Assembly (NCBI RefSeq): GCF_014203115.1
Contig: NZ_JACHIJ010000003.1
Span: 372,001-436,000, forward strand
Length of the DNA: 64,000 nt
DNA from: Afipia massiliensis
GTDB lineage: Bacteria; Pseudomonadota; Alphaproteobacteria; Rhizobiales; Xanthobacteraceae
Direction: 5' to 3'
Shown: piece by piece, positions 25,514 to 34,075 of the stretch
How the letters are laid out: the number at the start of each line of letters is the position of its first letter
Position numbering within the stretch: position 1 is the stretch's first letter
Translations under genes and position numbers: made by a program
The notes under the pieces: generated by a model
What the model was told of the DNA's origin: nothing
Database searches by the model: none
The model's input: the letters and a program-made list of their open reading frames with translations, nothing else

Positions 25514-26436
25514 CCGCCGATCCCCAGATCGCGAATGGAATAGAGTTCGTCCGGCCGGATCACCAGTTCGACGGCAAAGCGGACGCCGACCGACAGGATC
25601 AGAAGCCCGAGCAGCAGGCGCAGATGGTCGCCGCGGATGCGCTGCCCGGCCCGCGCGCCGAATTGTGCACCGAACACGCCGCCCACCATCAGCATCAGCG
25701 CCAGAACCGCATCGACGAGATGATTGGTCACGGCATGCAGGACGGTTGCGACCACCATCGTCACCAGCGTCAGCACCATCGCCGAGCCGATGACGGTGGA
25801 GGTGGGCACCCGCAGGACGTAGATCATGATCGGAATCAGCAGGAAGCTGCCGCCGACGCCCATGATGGCGCCGAGAAAACCGACGAAGAGTCCGACCGCG
25901 AGCACCGGGATCACGGACAGATAGATCTTCGAGCGCTTGAAGCGCATCTTCAGCGGCAGGCCGAGAATCCAGCCCTGTGCCCGCGCCCGCCGGGTGATCG
26001 TGGTGTTGCCGCGCCGTGCGCGCAGGATGGCGCGTGCGCCTTCGAGGAACATCAGCGTGCCGACGGCGGTCAGCAGCACCACGTAGGATAGCGCGATGAT
26101 GAGATCGAGCTGCCCGACCGAGCGCAGCAGCGTAAAAATCCACACGCCCAAGGCGGTGCCTGCGACGCCGCCGCATAACAGCACCAGGGACAGCGCCGGA
26201 TCGATCGCCCGCTTGCGCCAGTAAGACAACGCACCGGAAAACGACGAAGCAGCCATGTGACTGGTCACCGAGGCGACGGCGACCGCGGGTGCAATTCCGA
26301 TGAAGATCAGCAGCGGCGTCATCAGGAAGCCGCCCCCGATCCCGAACATGCCGGACACGAAGCCGACCGCGGCACCCATCCCCAGGATGAGAAACACATT
26401 GACCGGGATGTCGGCGATGGGGAGGAAAAGTTGCAC
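25510..26436 (-). CDS. TauE/SafE family sulfite/organosulfonate exporter-like permease
   Basis: A 308-residue inner-membrane protein with eight predicted spans. It shows the duplicated TauE/SafE motif: VGFVSGMFGIGGGFLMTPLLIFIG near the start and VGFLGAIMGVGGSFLLIPIMIYVL in the second half. The family exports or imports sulfite, sulfoacetate and related anions. The next gene, overlapping by 4 bp, is the TIGR02186 partner. Translation starts at an ATG, 26436. The 238-bp gap upstream is bounded by the podJ-like gene on the same strand, and probably contains its promoter. No sulfur-assimilation gene adjoins, so the substrate is not known. Confidence 0.92.
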   Translation of the reverse strand: MQLFLPIADIPVNVFLILGMGAAVGFVSGMFGIGGGFLMTPLLIFIGIAPAVAVASVTSHMAASSFSGALSYWRKRAIDPALSLVLLCGGVAGTALGVWIFTLLRSVGQLDLIIALSYVVLLTAVGTLMFLEGARAILRARRGNTTITRRARAQGWILGLPLKMRFKRSKIYLSVIPVLAVGLFVGFLGAIMGVGGSFLLIPIMIYVLRVPTSTVIGSAMVLTLVTMVVATVLHAVTNHLVDAVLALMLMVGGVFGAQFGARAGQRIRGDHLRLLLGLLILSVGVRFAVELVIRPDELYSIRDLGIGG

Positions 26437-26674
26437 GCGCGTTCGCTTGAGTTTTGGCGCGAGGCCCTGTGTGCCCCTCGCAGCATGAATCTGCCGCGAC
26501 GCGGGTCATGCGCCGCGCCTCTGCTTACCCGAAATCATCTGCGGTGGGGTTAAAGATTTGGCGAGCGCACGCGAAAGCGACGCGGTTTCCAGATCACGTT
26601 GCCCGTTAATCTTAACACTGTGGTGAGGGTTCGCTGGCGCGGCTCATTCAGCGGTCAGGAGCGCTAAATGGCCA

Positions 26675-29600
26675 TCAGTGGGCAGTGACTTTGGCCGCCG
26701 TTTTCGCTGCCGGCTTCGTTGCCGGCTTCGCCGGTGCTGCGACATCCCATCCGCCGGCCGGTGCGCCGTTGGCGGTGGCCTCTTCGGGCTGGGTTTCAGG
26801 CACGAAGGTCTGGGTCGCGAGTTTTGCTGCAGCGAGCGACTGAGGGTCGAGGCGCTTGGCGATATCGTCCCGCTTCCGGCCGGAATCCGCGTCGCCCTGG
26901 GCAGCCGCGAGGCTGAACCACTTGAAGGACTCAGCAAGGTTCTGTTCCACGCCGATGCCACGGGCATAGAGGATCCCGAGATTGAACTGGCTGTCGGCGA
27001 CGCCGCGCTCGGCGGCCTTGCGGAACCATTGCGACGCGCTCTTGTAGTTCGGACCCGCGCCGCCGCCATCGGCATCCAGCACGGCGAGATTGTGCATGGC
27101 CTTGGCGCTGCCCCTCTCGGCGGCCTGCAGGTAATATCCGCGCGCGGCGTCGATATCCTTTTTGACGCCGAGCCCCTTTTCATAAAGCGTTCCGAGCCGG
27201 AACGTCGCCGGAACGATACCGTTCTGCGCGGCGCGCTCATACCATGTCGCCGCTGTCACGTAATCCTGTGCGACTCCCTTGCCTTCGGCGTAGCGGACGC
27301 CGATCTCAAAAGCCGCGCCGGGATCGCCCTTGTTGGCTGCGGTCCGAAGCGCTGCGCTGCCGATGGTGTCGGGGAATTTATCCGCTACCGGGGTCAGCTT
27401 GATTTTTGCCTTGTCCTTCGCCGCCGGAGGAATCGTCACCGATATCCGTTCTTGCGGCGTCACGATCGAGCCGGTGACGTCGGGCGCAACAGGCGTGGCG
27501 GCAGGCGCAGCGACAGGTTCAGCCGGTGCTGCAGCGGGGATCGCGGGCATGGCAGGGACGGAAATAATCTGCGGCGACGCGCTCATCGACTGACGCGTGA
27601 GCAGTGTTGGTGACGTCATCGATGGCATCGAAGGCGTCAGATCGGAGCGCGGTCCGTTCTCTGGCGCGGGAGGCGGCGCCGGCGGCGGCGTGATGCTGGA
27701 TTCGGCGGGGAGCGACGAGTTGGCGTTGTCGTGGCCGCTGAGCAGGTTCATGCCCATCTTGACCGTGCCGAGCACGATCACCACCACGCTCGCGCCAACC
27801 AGCAGCGCGCGAATCTTCGATGAAATTCCGGAGTCGCCCACGGTCGCAGCCTTGGCTGCGTTGCGCGCCGCGTCGTTGAGTGCGGTGACACGGTTCGGCT
27901 TCGGGCCGGACGATGCAGGAGGCGCGGCAGCGGCGGCCTGCGCGGCGCGGCGCGCAGCCTGGATAAAGTTGGTCGAACTGACCGGCTCCTGCTTGCTGGC
28001 GGAAATCTCGTTCAGCACCACTTCCGACGCGGCGATGCGCTCGGACGGGCTTGATCCGCTTCGGGCTGATTGTACGCGGGTGCCCGGCTCAAGCGGATGA
28101 TCCGGCGGCAGGTTGGGATCGATCGGGCTGCGCGGCGACGGAGGTGGGCGCACCGACGCGGCCTGCGGCGCAGCTTCGTTTGCGTCATAGGACGGTGCAA
28201 TCGCGGGAGCCCGCACGGCTGGCGGCGAGACCTGCGTCTGCGCGGCGGGCGGGCGTGCAATCGGGGCCTGCGCTGCAGCCGGATTCGGCATTTCAGGGCG
28301 GGGCACTGGTGCGAAAGACGCAGCTGGGCGCGGCGGTTCCGGCGCATAGGTCTCGCGTGCGCGAGGCTCTGCCATCGCAGGCGCGGGCGGCATCTCGCGC
28401 GGCGCGGGAGCGGAGCGTGCGTTGCGCAGGTCGCCTTCGATCTGCGCCAGACGATCGACCACATGACCGAGCGTGTTGTGAACGGCTTCGAGTGAATCCT
28501 GCGTGTGGCGGTTGGTTTCCGACTGGCTGAAGCGGATGTCGGAGAGTTCGCGCTTGATGGTATCGACCAGATCGCCGTCCATCGGTGCGACCGCGCGCAA
28601 TCCCTGATCGGCGCCTGCGCTGGTCATGCGCTGGCTTTCGAGGTGCCGCAGAATATCGGAGAGGCCTTCCTCGACCTTCGCGAGATTCCCCCCGCGCGGT
28701 TCTGACATCTCCAGCCGCTCGAGCAGATGATGGACACGCTGCTCGACGTGGCTCAGGGACGCGGAGCTGTCGTTGCCGACCTGAAGATGATCGAGCCGGT
28801 CCGAAATCGTGCGCACCGCGTTGTCGAAATAGACGGTGTCGCCCACCGGCGAACGGTCGCGCTGCTCAAGCGCAGTGGTCAGCACCGCGATGCGCTGTTC
28901 GAGCGCCGAGAGGATGTCGCTGCTGCCGCCCGCGCGCGCCAGTTGATCGACCTTCGCCGACAATGTCTGCACATGCCCGGCAAGTTCGTTGAGCGCGTCG
29001 TTCGATGCGACGTTCGATACGATGACCTTGAGCGCCGCAATGGCGTCCTCAAGCTGTCGGACGGTCGCAGGATCAGTGCTGGACCGCACGATCGTGTCGA
29101 TCTTTCCGCCGAGATTGCGGATCGCGTCGTCGAAGCCCGCGAGCTGTTCGGCAGGCTTGAGTGTGCGCAGTTCGCTATAGATGTCCGACAATGCCCGTTC
29201 GATGCCGGACAGTGCACTGCTGTCGATCCCGGTTGAACGAGTCTCGTCGATCCGCCGCCCGAGTGAGCGGATTTCGCCTTCGAGGGATTCGATCGCGCGG
29301 CGCGGCAACGCCTCGGTGATGGCCTGGCGGATCTCGGCAAGTTCGCCGCGGAACGCCGCAATCGACTGGTCGATGCCGTCTGGACGACGCAGCGTCTCGA
29401 TCTGGCTGGTGATCTGGGAGAGTTGCCGCTCGAGGCCGGAGAAATCGGCCTGCGGCTGGATCGGCGGCGCATGGTTCACGAACGACGGCGGTGGCATCCG
29501 CGTGGACGGCTGCGGGATCGCGCGTGGCGCGCCATCGAGTTCGCCCTGTCGCGCGACGATTTCCGCGATCGAGAAGTCCATGGGTGACATGGCGGGCGAG

Positions 29601-29968
29601 GTCGCGGGAGCCATGCGCGCAGCAGACGCTGCGCGGTAAGGCGCACCTTGAGGCGGCGGGACGTCTGAAAGCTGCGACAGCCGGGCGTCGAGCCGCGAAA
29701 TGGCGTCGTTTAGCTGCCGGGCAACCGCCGGATCGCCCTTAGGGGCTCCCGGCGCGTGCGACATGTGTTCGACCTGCCGGGCGATCGAGTCGAGGCGCTT
29801 GTGGATTTCGGCGACATCCTGGGCTTCGCGAGAGTTTGGGCCGGGGCTGCCGATTGCCGAATTCAGCCAATCTCCCAAGGACATACCGGCATGGCGCGCG
29901 GAAGCTTCGGCCCTTTCGCGGACCGATGGCTCGATTCCGTCAACACTCCACGATACGCGCGCTGTCAT
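26675..29968 (-). CDS. PodJ-like polar localization protein with SEL1 repeats
   Basis: A 1097-residue protein with a polar organizer layout. The start (SVRERAEASARHAGMSLGDWLNSAIG) is a conserved N-terminal motif of this family; residues 40-560 are largely coiled coil with many heptad-like stretches; a proline/alanine-rich segment follows; one membrane span (IRALLVGASVVVIVLGTVKMGMNLL) is near residues 718-745, then a proline-rich periplasmic linker, and four SEL1/TPR repeats (about 870-1045; AAANKGDPGAAFEIGVRYAEGKGV). In Caulobacter, PodJ recruits pilus and stalk determinants to the old pole; here the periplasmic SEL1 array would contact the wall. A CtrA-type half-site is upstream. No neighbours share the role. 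Confidence 0.88.
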   Translation of the reverse strand: MTARVSWSVDGIEPSVRERAEASARHAGMSLGDWLNSAIGSPGPNSREAQDVAEIHKRLDSIARQVEHMSHAPGAPKGDPAVARQLNDAISRLDARLSQLSDVPPPQGAPYRAASAARMAPATSPAMSPMDFSIAEIVARQGELDGAPRAIPQPSTRMPPPSFVNHAPPIQPQADFSGLERQLSQITSQIETLRRPDGIDQSIAAFRGELAEIRQAITEALPRRAIESLEGEIRSLGRRIDETRSTGIDSSALSGIERALSDIYSELRTLKPAEQLAGFDDAIRNLGGKIDTIVRSSTDPATVRQLEDAIAALKVIVSNVASNDALNELAGHVQTLSAKVDQLARAGGSSDILSALEQRIAVLTTALEQRDRSPVGDTVYFDNAVRTISDRLDHLQVGNDSSASLSHVEQRVHHLLERLEMSEPRGGNLAKVEEGLSDILRHLESQRMTSAGADQGLRAVAPMDGDLVDTIKRELSDIRFSQSETNRHTQDSLEAVHNTLGHVVDRLAQIEGDLRNARSAPAPREMPPAPAMAEPRARETYAPEPPRPAASFAPVPRPEMPNPAAAQAPIARPPAAQTQVSPPAVRAPAIAPSYDANEAAPQAASVRPPPSPRSPIDPNLPPDHPLEPGTRVQSARSGSSPSERIAASEVVLNEISASKQEPVSSTNFIQAARRAAQAAAAAPPASSGPKPNRVTALNDAARNAAKAATVGDSGISSKIRALLVGASVVVIVLGTVKMGMNLLSGHDNANSSLPAESSITPPPAPPPAPENGPRSDLTPSMPSMTSPTLLTRQSMSASPQIISVPAMPAIPAAAPAEPVAAPAATPVAPDVTGSIVTPQERISVTIPPAAKDKAKIKLTPVADKFPDTIGSAALRTAANKGDPGAAFEIGVRYAEGKGVAQDYVTAATWYERAAQNGIVPATFRLGTLYEKGLGVKKDIDAARGYYLQAAERGSAKAMHNLAVLDADGGGAGPNYKSASQWFRKAAERGVADSQFNLGILYARGIGVEQNLAESFKWFSLAAAQGDADSGRKRDDIAKRLDPQSLAAAKLATQTFVPETQPEEATANGAPAGGWDVAAPAKPATKPAAKTAAKVTAH

Positions 29969-30088
29969 GCCTTGGTCCGGTGTCGGCTCTGGCTGGTGCC
30001 AGAGCGCTTCAGACCCCTCGCGCCCCTTGAAGAGACAATCAAATTTCGACGCGAGACGTCTGTGTCCAGCCCCGACTTTTTCGCGTTA

Positions 30089-30100
30089 CGGTAAATACCG
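30089..30100. promoter_or_regulatory. Inverted repeat upstream of the podJ-like gene
   Basis: CGGTA then AA then TACCG (30089-30100), flanked on each side by CGTTA copies (30084-30088 and 30101-30105). It lies about 120 bp upstream of the podJ-like start on the minus strand and 65 bp from the stop of the TetR gene. It may be a regulator site. Confidence 0.35.
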
Positions 30101-30129
30101 CGTTAATGAAACGCCGGCCGCCCTTATTA

Positions 30130-30144
30130 TTAATTCGGCCTTAT
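30130..30144 (-). promoter_or_regulatory. CtrA-like site TTAA-N7-TTAT
   Basis: TTAA (30130-30133), seven bases, TTAT (30141-30144) match the CtrA consensus TTAA-N7-TTAA at seven of eight positions. It is about 165 bp upstream of the podJ-like start. CtrA control of polarity genes is known in Caulobacter; here it is only a sequence match. Confidence 0.3.
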
Positions 30145-30164
30145 TACTTCTCGGGCCTGAGGCG

Positions 30165-30740
30165 TCAGCTTGAGGATGGCCGGGTAAACAGGCCGCTGAG
30201 ATCGCCGAGATCCGCTTCCGTTATTGTTCCGTGAGCGGAATTCATGACGGACGACTGTCCGATATAAGCCCAGTAAATGAACTCTGCGCGCGGGATCGAC
30301 GCCCTAGCGTCAACGCCGGATTCTCGAAGAAGTTTGGCGATATAGGCGACACGCTTGGCATCGACGGTTGCCACGACTTTGGCGGCATCGAAATCTGAAG
30401 CGGCCCATGAGCGGAAGGCGCGATCGAGGCTTCTGTCTTCCTTAAAGGCCAGCTGCATCAAATAAGTCAGCCGTGCGGGCCCTACGATCGACGAAGCAAT
30501 CTCGCGGATCACGCCATCTGTCGCGCGCTCCTGCCAAGTCGCCAGAAGCTGAGCGCGAAAATCGGCAATGCTATTGAAATGCCAGTAGAAACTGCCTCTT
30601 GAGACCTGCAGGCCTTTGGCCATCGTGCCGGTTTTCAGCGCGGCGGCGCCTTGCCGGGCAAGTGTCCGCAGCCCGTGGGCAATCCATTGCTCACGGGTGA
30701 GGCGGTCTTTCGAGACTGAAGATTCGGCAACTTCAACCAT
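30165..30740 (-). CDS. TetR/AcrR family transcriptional regulator
   Basis: A 191-residue repressor-type protein. The N-terminal helix-turn-helix is LTREQWIAHGLRTLARQGAAALKTGTMAKGLQVSRGSFYWHFNSIADFRAQLLATW (residues 15-70), with the SRGSFYWHF recognition helix typical of TetR family members. The C-terminal ligand domain has no obvious identity; acyl-CoA is likely given the context. It is divergent from the beta-oxidation operon beginning at 30983, with a perfect 9-bp inverted repeat between them, so it probably represses that operon and itself. The ATG at 30740 avoids an earlier start with no family similarity. Confidence 0.93.
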   Translation of the reverse strand: MVEVAESSVSKDRLTREQWIAHGLRTLARQGAAALKTGTMAKGLQVSRGSFYWHFNSIADFRAQLLATWQERATDGVIREIASSIVGPARLTYLMQLAFKEDRSLDRAFRSWAASDFDAAKVVATVDAKRVAYIAKLLRESGVDARASIPRAEFIYWAYIGQSSVMNSAHGTITEADLGDLSGLFTRPSSS

Positions 30741-30751
30741 GCACAGGTGTA

Positions 30752-30801
30752 TTGACACAAAATGGCACCGCGCGCTAGGCTCCGTACAGATGTGTACGGA
30801 G
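30752..30801 (+). promoter_or_regulatory. Beta-oxidation operon promoter with TetR operator
   Basis: A consensus -35 TTGACA at 30752-30757 is followed after 18 bases by TAGGCT (30776-30781) as a weak -10. Just after it lies the palindrome CTCCGTACA-GATG-TGTACGGAG at 30780-30801, with 9-bp perfect arms. A repressor bound there would block the promoter. The downstream leader to the ATG at 30983 is about 190 bases and holds no convincing gene. Confidence 0.6.
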
Positions 30802-30982
30802 AATATGGCACTGGCACTGGCGTCGGTATGAATGGTCGATATTTTTTACGCTCGCTGATGACGGCGCGTATCGCGCATTTCCATGTCATGGTGAGGTCAT
30901 CGACGGCAGTCCATGTGCTGAGCCGGCTCATTGCCAAACAATTCGCGCAATCCACGTTCAATTGTGAGCTGAGAGACATTCC

Positions 30983-32776
30983 ATGACGATCTACAAAGCG
31001 CCCGTCGAAGATGTGACTTTCCTTCTCAACGACGTCTTTCAAATCGACCGCTACAACAACCTTCCCGGCTTCAGCGACGCGACGGCGGACGTTCGCGCAG
31101 CGATTTTCGACGAGGCCGCCAAGCTCGCTGAGCAGGTGCTTCATCCGCTGAACCATAGCGGCGATCTCGAAGGCTGCACGCGCCACGACGACGGCAGCGT
31201 CTCGACGCCCAAGGGTTTCAAGGAAGCATTCAGGCAGTTCGCCGATGGCGGCTGGATCGGTCTGGCGGCTCCGCAGGAATACGGCGGGCAAGGGCTGCCG
31301 GCGTCGCTGTCGGAAACGGTCAGCGAATTCATGTCGTCGGCCAATATGGCCTTTGGCATGTATGGCGGCCTCACCCAGGGCGCGATGGCGGCGCTTCTCG
31401 TGCATGGCACGCCGGAGCAGAAGAAGACCTTCGTGCCGAACATGGTCACCGGCAAGTGGACCGGCACCATGAATCTCACCGAACCGCAGTGCGGCACCGA
31501 CCTCGGTCTGATGCGCACCAAGGCGGTCAAGCAGGCCGACGGCACCTACAAGATCACCGGCACCAAGATTTTTATCTCGGGCGGTGAGCAGGATCTCACC
31601 GAAAACATCGTTCACCTTGTCCTCGCACGTATTGAAGGCGCGCCTGCCGGCATCAAGGGTGTTTCTCTGTTCGTTGTGCCGAAAATCAAGCTCAATGCGG
31701 ACGGCTCACTGACTGGCGAGCCAAACGGCGTGTCGTGCGGCTCGATCGAACACAAGATGGGCATTCACGGCAATTCCACCTGCGTGCTGAACTTCGACAA
31801 CGCGGTCGGCAACCTGGTCGGCACCGAGAACAAGGGTATGGAGGCGATGTTCGTGATGATGAACGAGGCGCGCCTCGGCGTCGGCGTTCAAGGCCTGTCG
31901 CAATCCGAAGTCGCCTACCAGAACGCAGCCGCCTACGCGAAAGACCGCTTGCAGGGCCGCTCCATCAGCGGCGTGAAAGCTCCCGATAAACCTGCCGATC
32001 CGATCATTGTTCACCCCGACGTGCGGCGTACGCTGATGTCGATCCGCGCGTTCAACGAGGGCGCGCGCGCTCTTGTGGTGTGGACATCGCTGAAGAGCGA
32101 CGTTGCGCATCGTTCCGACGATCCGAAAGAGCGCGAGGCCGCTGACGACCACATGGGCCTTCTGACGCCGGTCATCAAAGGCGTGCTGACCGATCAGGGG
32201 TTTGCCAACGCAGTCGCTGCCCAGCAGATGTTCGGCGGTCACGGCTTCATCGTCGAGACCGGCGTGGAACAGTTCGTGCGCGATGCGCGCATCACGATGC
32301 TGTACGAAGGCGCCAATGGCATCCAGGCGCTGGATCTGGTCGGCCGCAAGCTCGGCCGCGCCGGCGGACGTGCGATCACCACGTTCTTCAACGAAGTCGC
32401 TGCCTTCTCCAAGGAGAACGCCGCCAATGAGGCGATGAAACCCTTTATCGGCCCGCTCAGCGCGGCGGTGAAGGATCTGCAGCAGGCGACCATGTGGCTG
32501 ATGCAGAATGCGATGGCCAAGCCGGACAACGCAGGTGCGGCGTCCACCGACTACATGCATCTCTTCGGTCTGGTTGCGATCGGCTACATGTGGGCGCGCA
32601 TGGCGAAGGTCGCGCAGGACAAGCTGGCGGAATCCGGCGAGCAGCCTTACCTGAAGGCCAAGCTGGTGACGGGCAGGTTCTTCATGGAGCGGATGCTTCC
32701 GGAAACCGCGCTGCGCCTGTCACGCGTTCAGTCCGGTGCAGCCACGATGATGGAACTGCCCGCCGAGACGTTCTGA
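30983..32776 (+). CDS. Acyl-CoA dehydrogenase with C-terminal extension
   Basis: A 597-residue FAD enzyme for the first step of beta-oxidation, forming the trans-2-enoyl-CoA. The substrate/FAD loops are present: MNLTEPQCGTDLGLMRTKA with the FAD-binding TEP segment, KIFISGGEQDLT, and the C-terminal YEGANGIQALDLVGRKL, where the base is expected in this DmdC-like/long-chain branch. It carries the extra C-terminal domain (about residues 450-590) of that family. Electrons pass to ETF. First gene of an operon with thiolase and hydratase/dehydrogenase, 79 bp apart. GAGAG precedes the ATG at 30983. Confidence 0.93.
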   Translation: MTIYKAPVEDVTFLLNDVFQIDRYNNLPGFSDATADVRAAIFDEAAKLAEQVLHPLNHSGDLEGCTRHDDGSVSTPKGFKEAFRQFADGGWIGLAAPQEYGGQGLPASLSETVSEFMSSANMAFGMYGGLTQGAMAALLVHGTPEQKKTFVPNMVTGKWTGTMNLTEPQCGTDLGLMRTKAVKQADGTYKITGTKIFISGGEQDLTENIVHLVLARIEGAPAGIKGVSLFVVPKIKLNADGSLTGEPNGVSCGSIEHKMGIHGNSTCVLNFDNAVGNLVGTENKGMEAMFVMMNEARLGVGVQGLSQSEVAYQNAAAYAKDRLQGRSISGVKAPDKPADPIIVHPDVRRTLMSIRAFNEGARALVVWTSLKSDVAHRSDDPKEREAADDHMGLLTPVIKGVLTDQGFANAVAAQQMFGGHGFIVETGVEQFVRDARITMLYEGANGIQALDLVGRKLGRAGGRAITTFFNEVAAFSKENAANEAMKPFIGPLSAAVKDLQQATMWLMQNAMAKPDNAGAASTDYMHLFGLVAIGYMWARMAKVAQDKLAESGEQPYLKAKLVTGRFFMERMLPETALRLSRVQSGAATMMELPAETF

Positions 32777-32855
32777 CGTTCGAATTTGTCTCGCGCCGGT
32801 GTCCGGCGCGAGCTTCCGATCACACTTTTTCAATCAAAATTCCCAGGAGGGCGTC

Positions 32856-34064
32856 ATGCCAGAGGCATTTATCTACGATCACGTGCGCACGCCGCGCGGC
32901 AAGGGCAAGTCCGATGGTTCGCTGCATGAGGTGACGGCACTGGCGCTGGCGACTGCGCCGCTGAAGGCCCTCAAGGAGCGCAACAACATCGCGCCCGACA
33001 CCATCGACGACGTGATCCTCGGTGTGGTTGATCCGGTTGGCGAAGCGGGCGGCGATATCGCGCGCTTCGCGGCGCTGAACGCCGGTCTTGGTGAATCGGT
33101 GCCGGGCATCCAGATCAGCCGTTTCTGTGCGTCGGGCCTTGATGCAGTGAATTTCGCAGCCGCGCAGGTGATGTCCGGTCAGCACGAGATGACCATCGGC
33201 GGCGGTGCAGAATCCATGAGCCGCGTGGGTATTCTCTCTTCGGGCGCATCGTGGCCGATGGACCCGTCGATGGCGGTGCCGAGCTATTTCATGCCGCAGG
33301 GTGTGTCGGCGGATCTGATCGCCACCAAGTACGGCTTCTCCCGCGACAACGTCGATGCCTACGCGGTGCAGAGCCAGCAGCGCGCCGCCAAGGCGTGGGA
33401 CGAAGGCCGCTTCAAGAATTCCGTGATTCCGGTGAAAGACATCAACGGTCTCACCATTCTCGACAAGGACGAGCATATGCGTCCATCGACGACGATGCAG
33501 TCGCTCGGGCAGTTGCAGGCGTCGTTCGCGGCGATGGGCGCGATGGGCGGTTTCGATGCGGTTGCTGTGCAGTCGCATCCGGAAATCGAGGCAGTGAACT
33601 ACGTACATCACGCCGGCAACTCGTCGGGCATTGTCGACGGCGCAGCAGCTGTGCTGCTTGGCAGCGCAGAAGCCGGCAAGAAGCGCGGCCTGAAGCCGCG
33701 TGCAAAGATCCGCGCGTTCGCGAATATCGGCTCCGAGCCTGCGATGATGCTGACCGGTCCGGTCGACGTCACCAAGAAGGTGCTGGAGCGTTCCGGGATG
33801 AAATTGTCGGATATCGACCTGTTCGAGTTGAATGAGGCGTTTGCTTCGGTGGTGCTGCGTTACATCCAAGCCTTCGAGATCGACAACGACAAGATCAACG
33901 TCAATGGCGGCGCGATTGCGATGGGCCATCCGCTCGGCGCGACCGGCGCGATGATCCTCGGCACGGTGCTCGACGAACTCGAGCGCACCAACAAGTCCAC
34001 CGCCCTCGTCACGCTGTGCATCGGCGGCGGCATGGGTACTGCGACCATCATCGAGCGCGTTTGA
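32856..34064 (+). CDS. Acetyl-CoA C-acyltransferase (thiolase)
   Basis: A 402-residue thiolase for the final step of beta-oxidation, cleaving 3-oxoacyl-CoA with CoA. The acyl-cysteine is Cys91 in [14 protein letters not shown], the base cysteine lies in [11 protein letters not shown] near the end, and [16 protein letters not shown] contains the active-site histidine. Degradative rather than biosynthetic: the context is fadE- and fadB-like genes. An ideal AGGAGG at 32845-32850 fixes the ATG at 32856. It ends 11 bp before the next gene, so the three enzymes are co-transcribed. Confidence 0.96.
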   Translation: MPEAFIYDHVRTPRGKGKSDGSLHEVTALALATAPLKALKERNNIAPDTIDDVILGVVDPVGEAGGDIARFAALNAGLGESVPGIQISRFCASGLDAVNFAAAQVMSGQHEMTIGGGAESMSRVGILSSGASWPMDPSMAVPSYFMPQGVSADLIATKYGFSRDNVDAYAVQSQQRAAKAWDEGRFKNSVIPVKDINGLTILDKDEHMRPSTTMQSLGQLQASFAAMGAMGGFDAVAVQSHPEIEAVNYVHHAGNSSGIVDGAAAVLLGSAEAGKKRGLKPRAKIRAFANIGSEPAMMLTGPVDVTKKVLERSGMKLSDIDLFELNEAFASVVLRYIQAFEIDNDKINVNGGAIAMGHPLGATGAMILGTVLDELERTNKSTALVTLCIGGGMGTATIIERV

Positions 34065-34075
34065 GGATCAATCAC

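Noticed and set aside
30762-30986. A 74-residue protein in the leader of the acyl-CoA dehydrogenase gene
   Set aside because: It overlaps the promoter and the dehydrogenase start and looks like no known protein.
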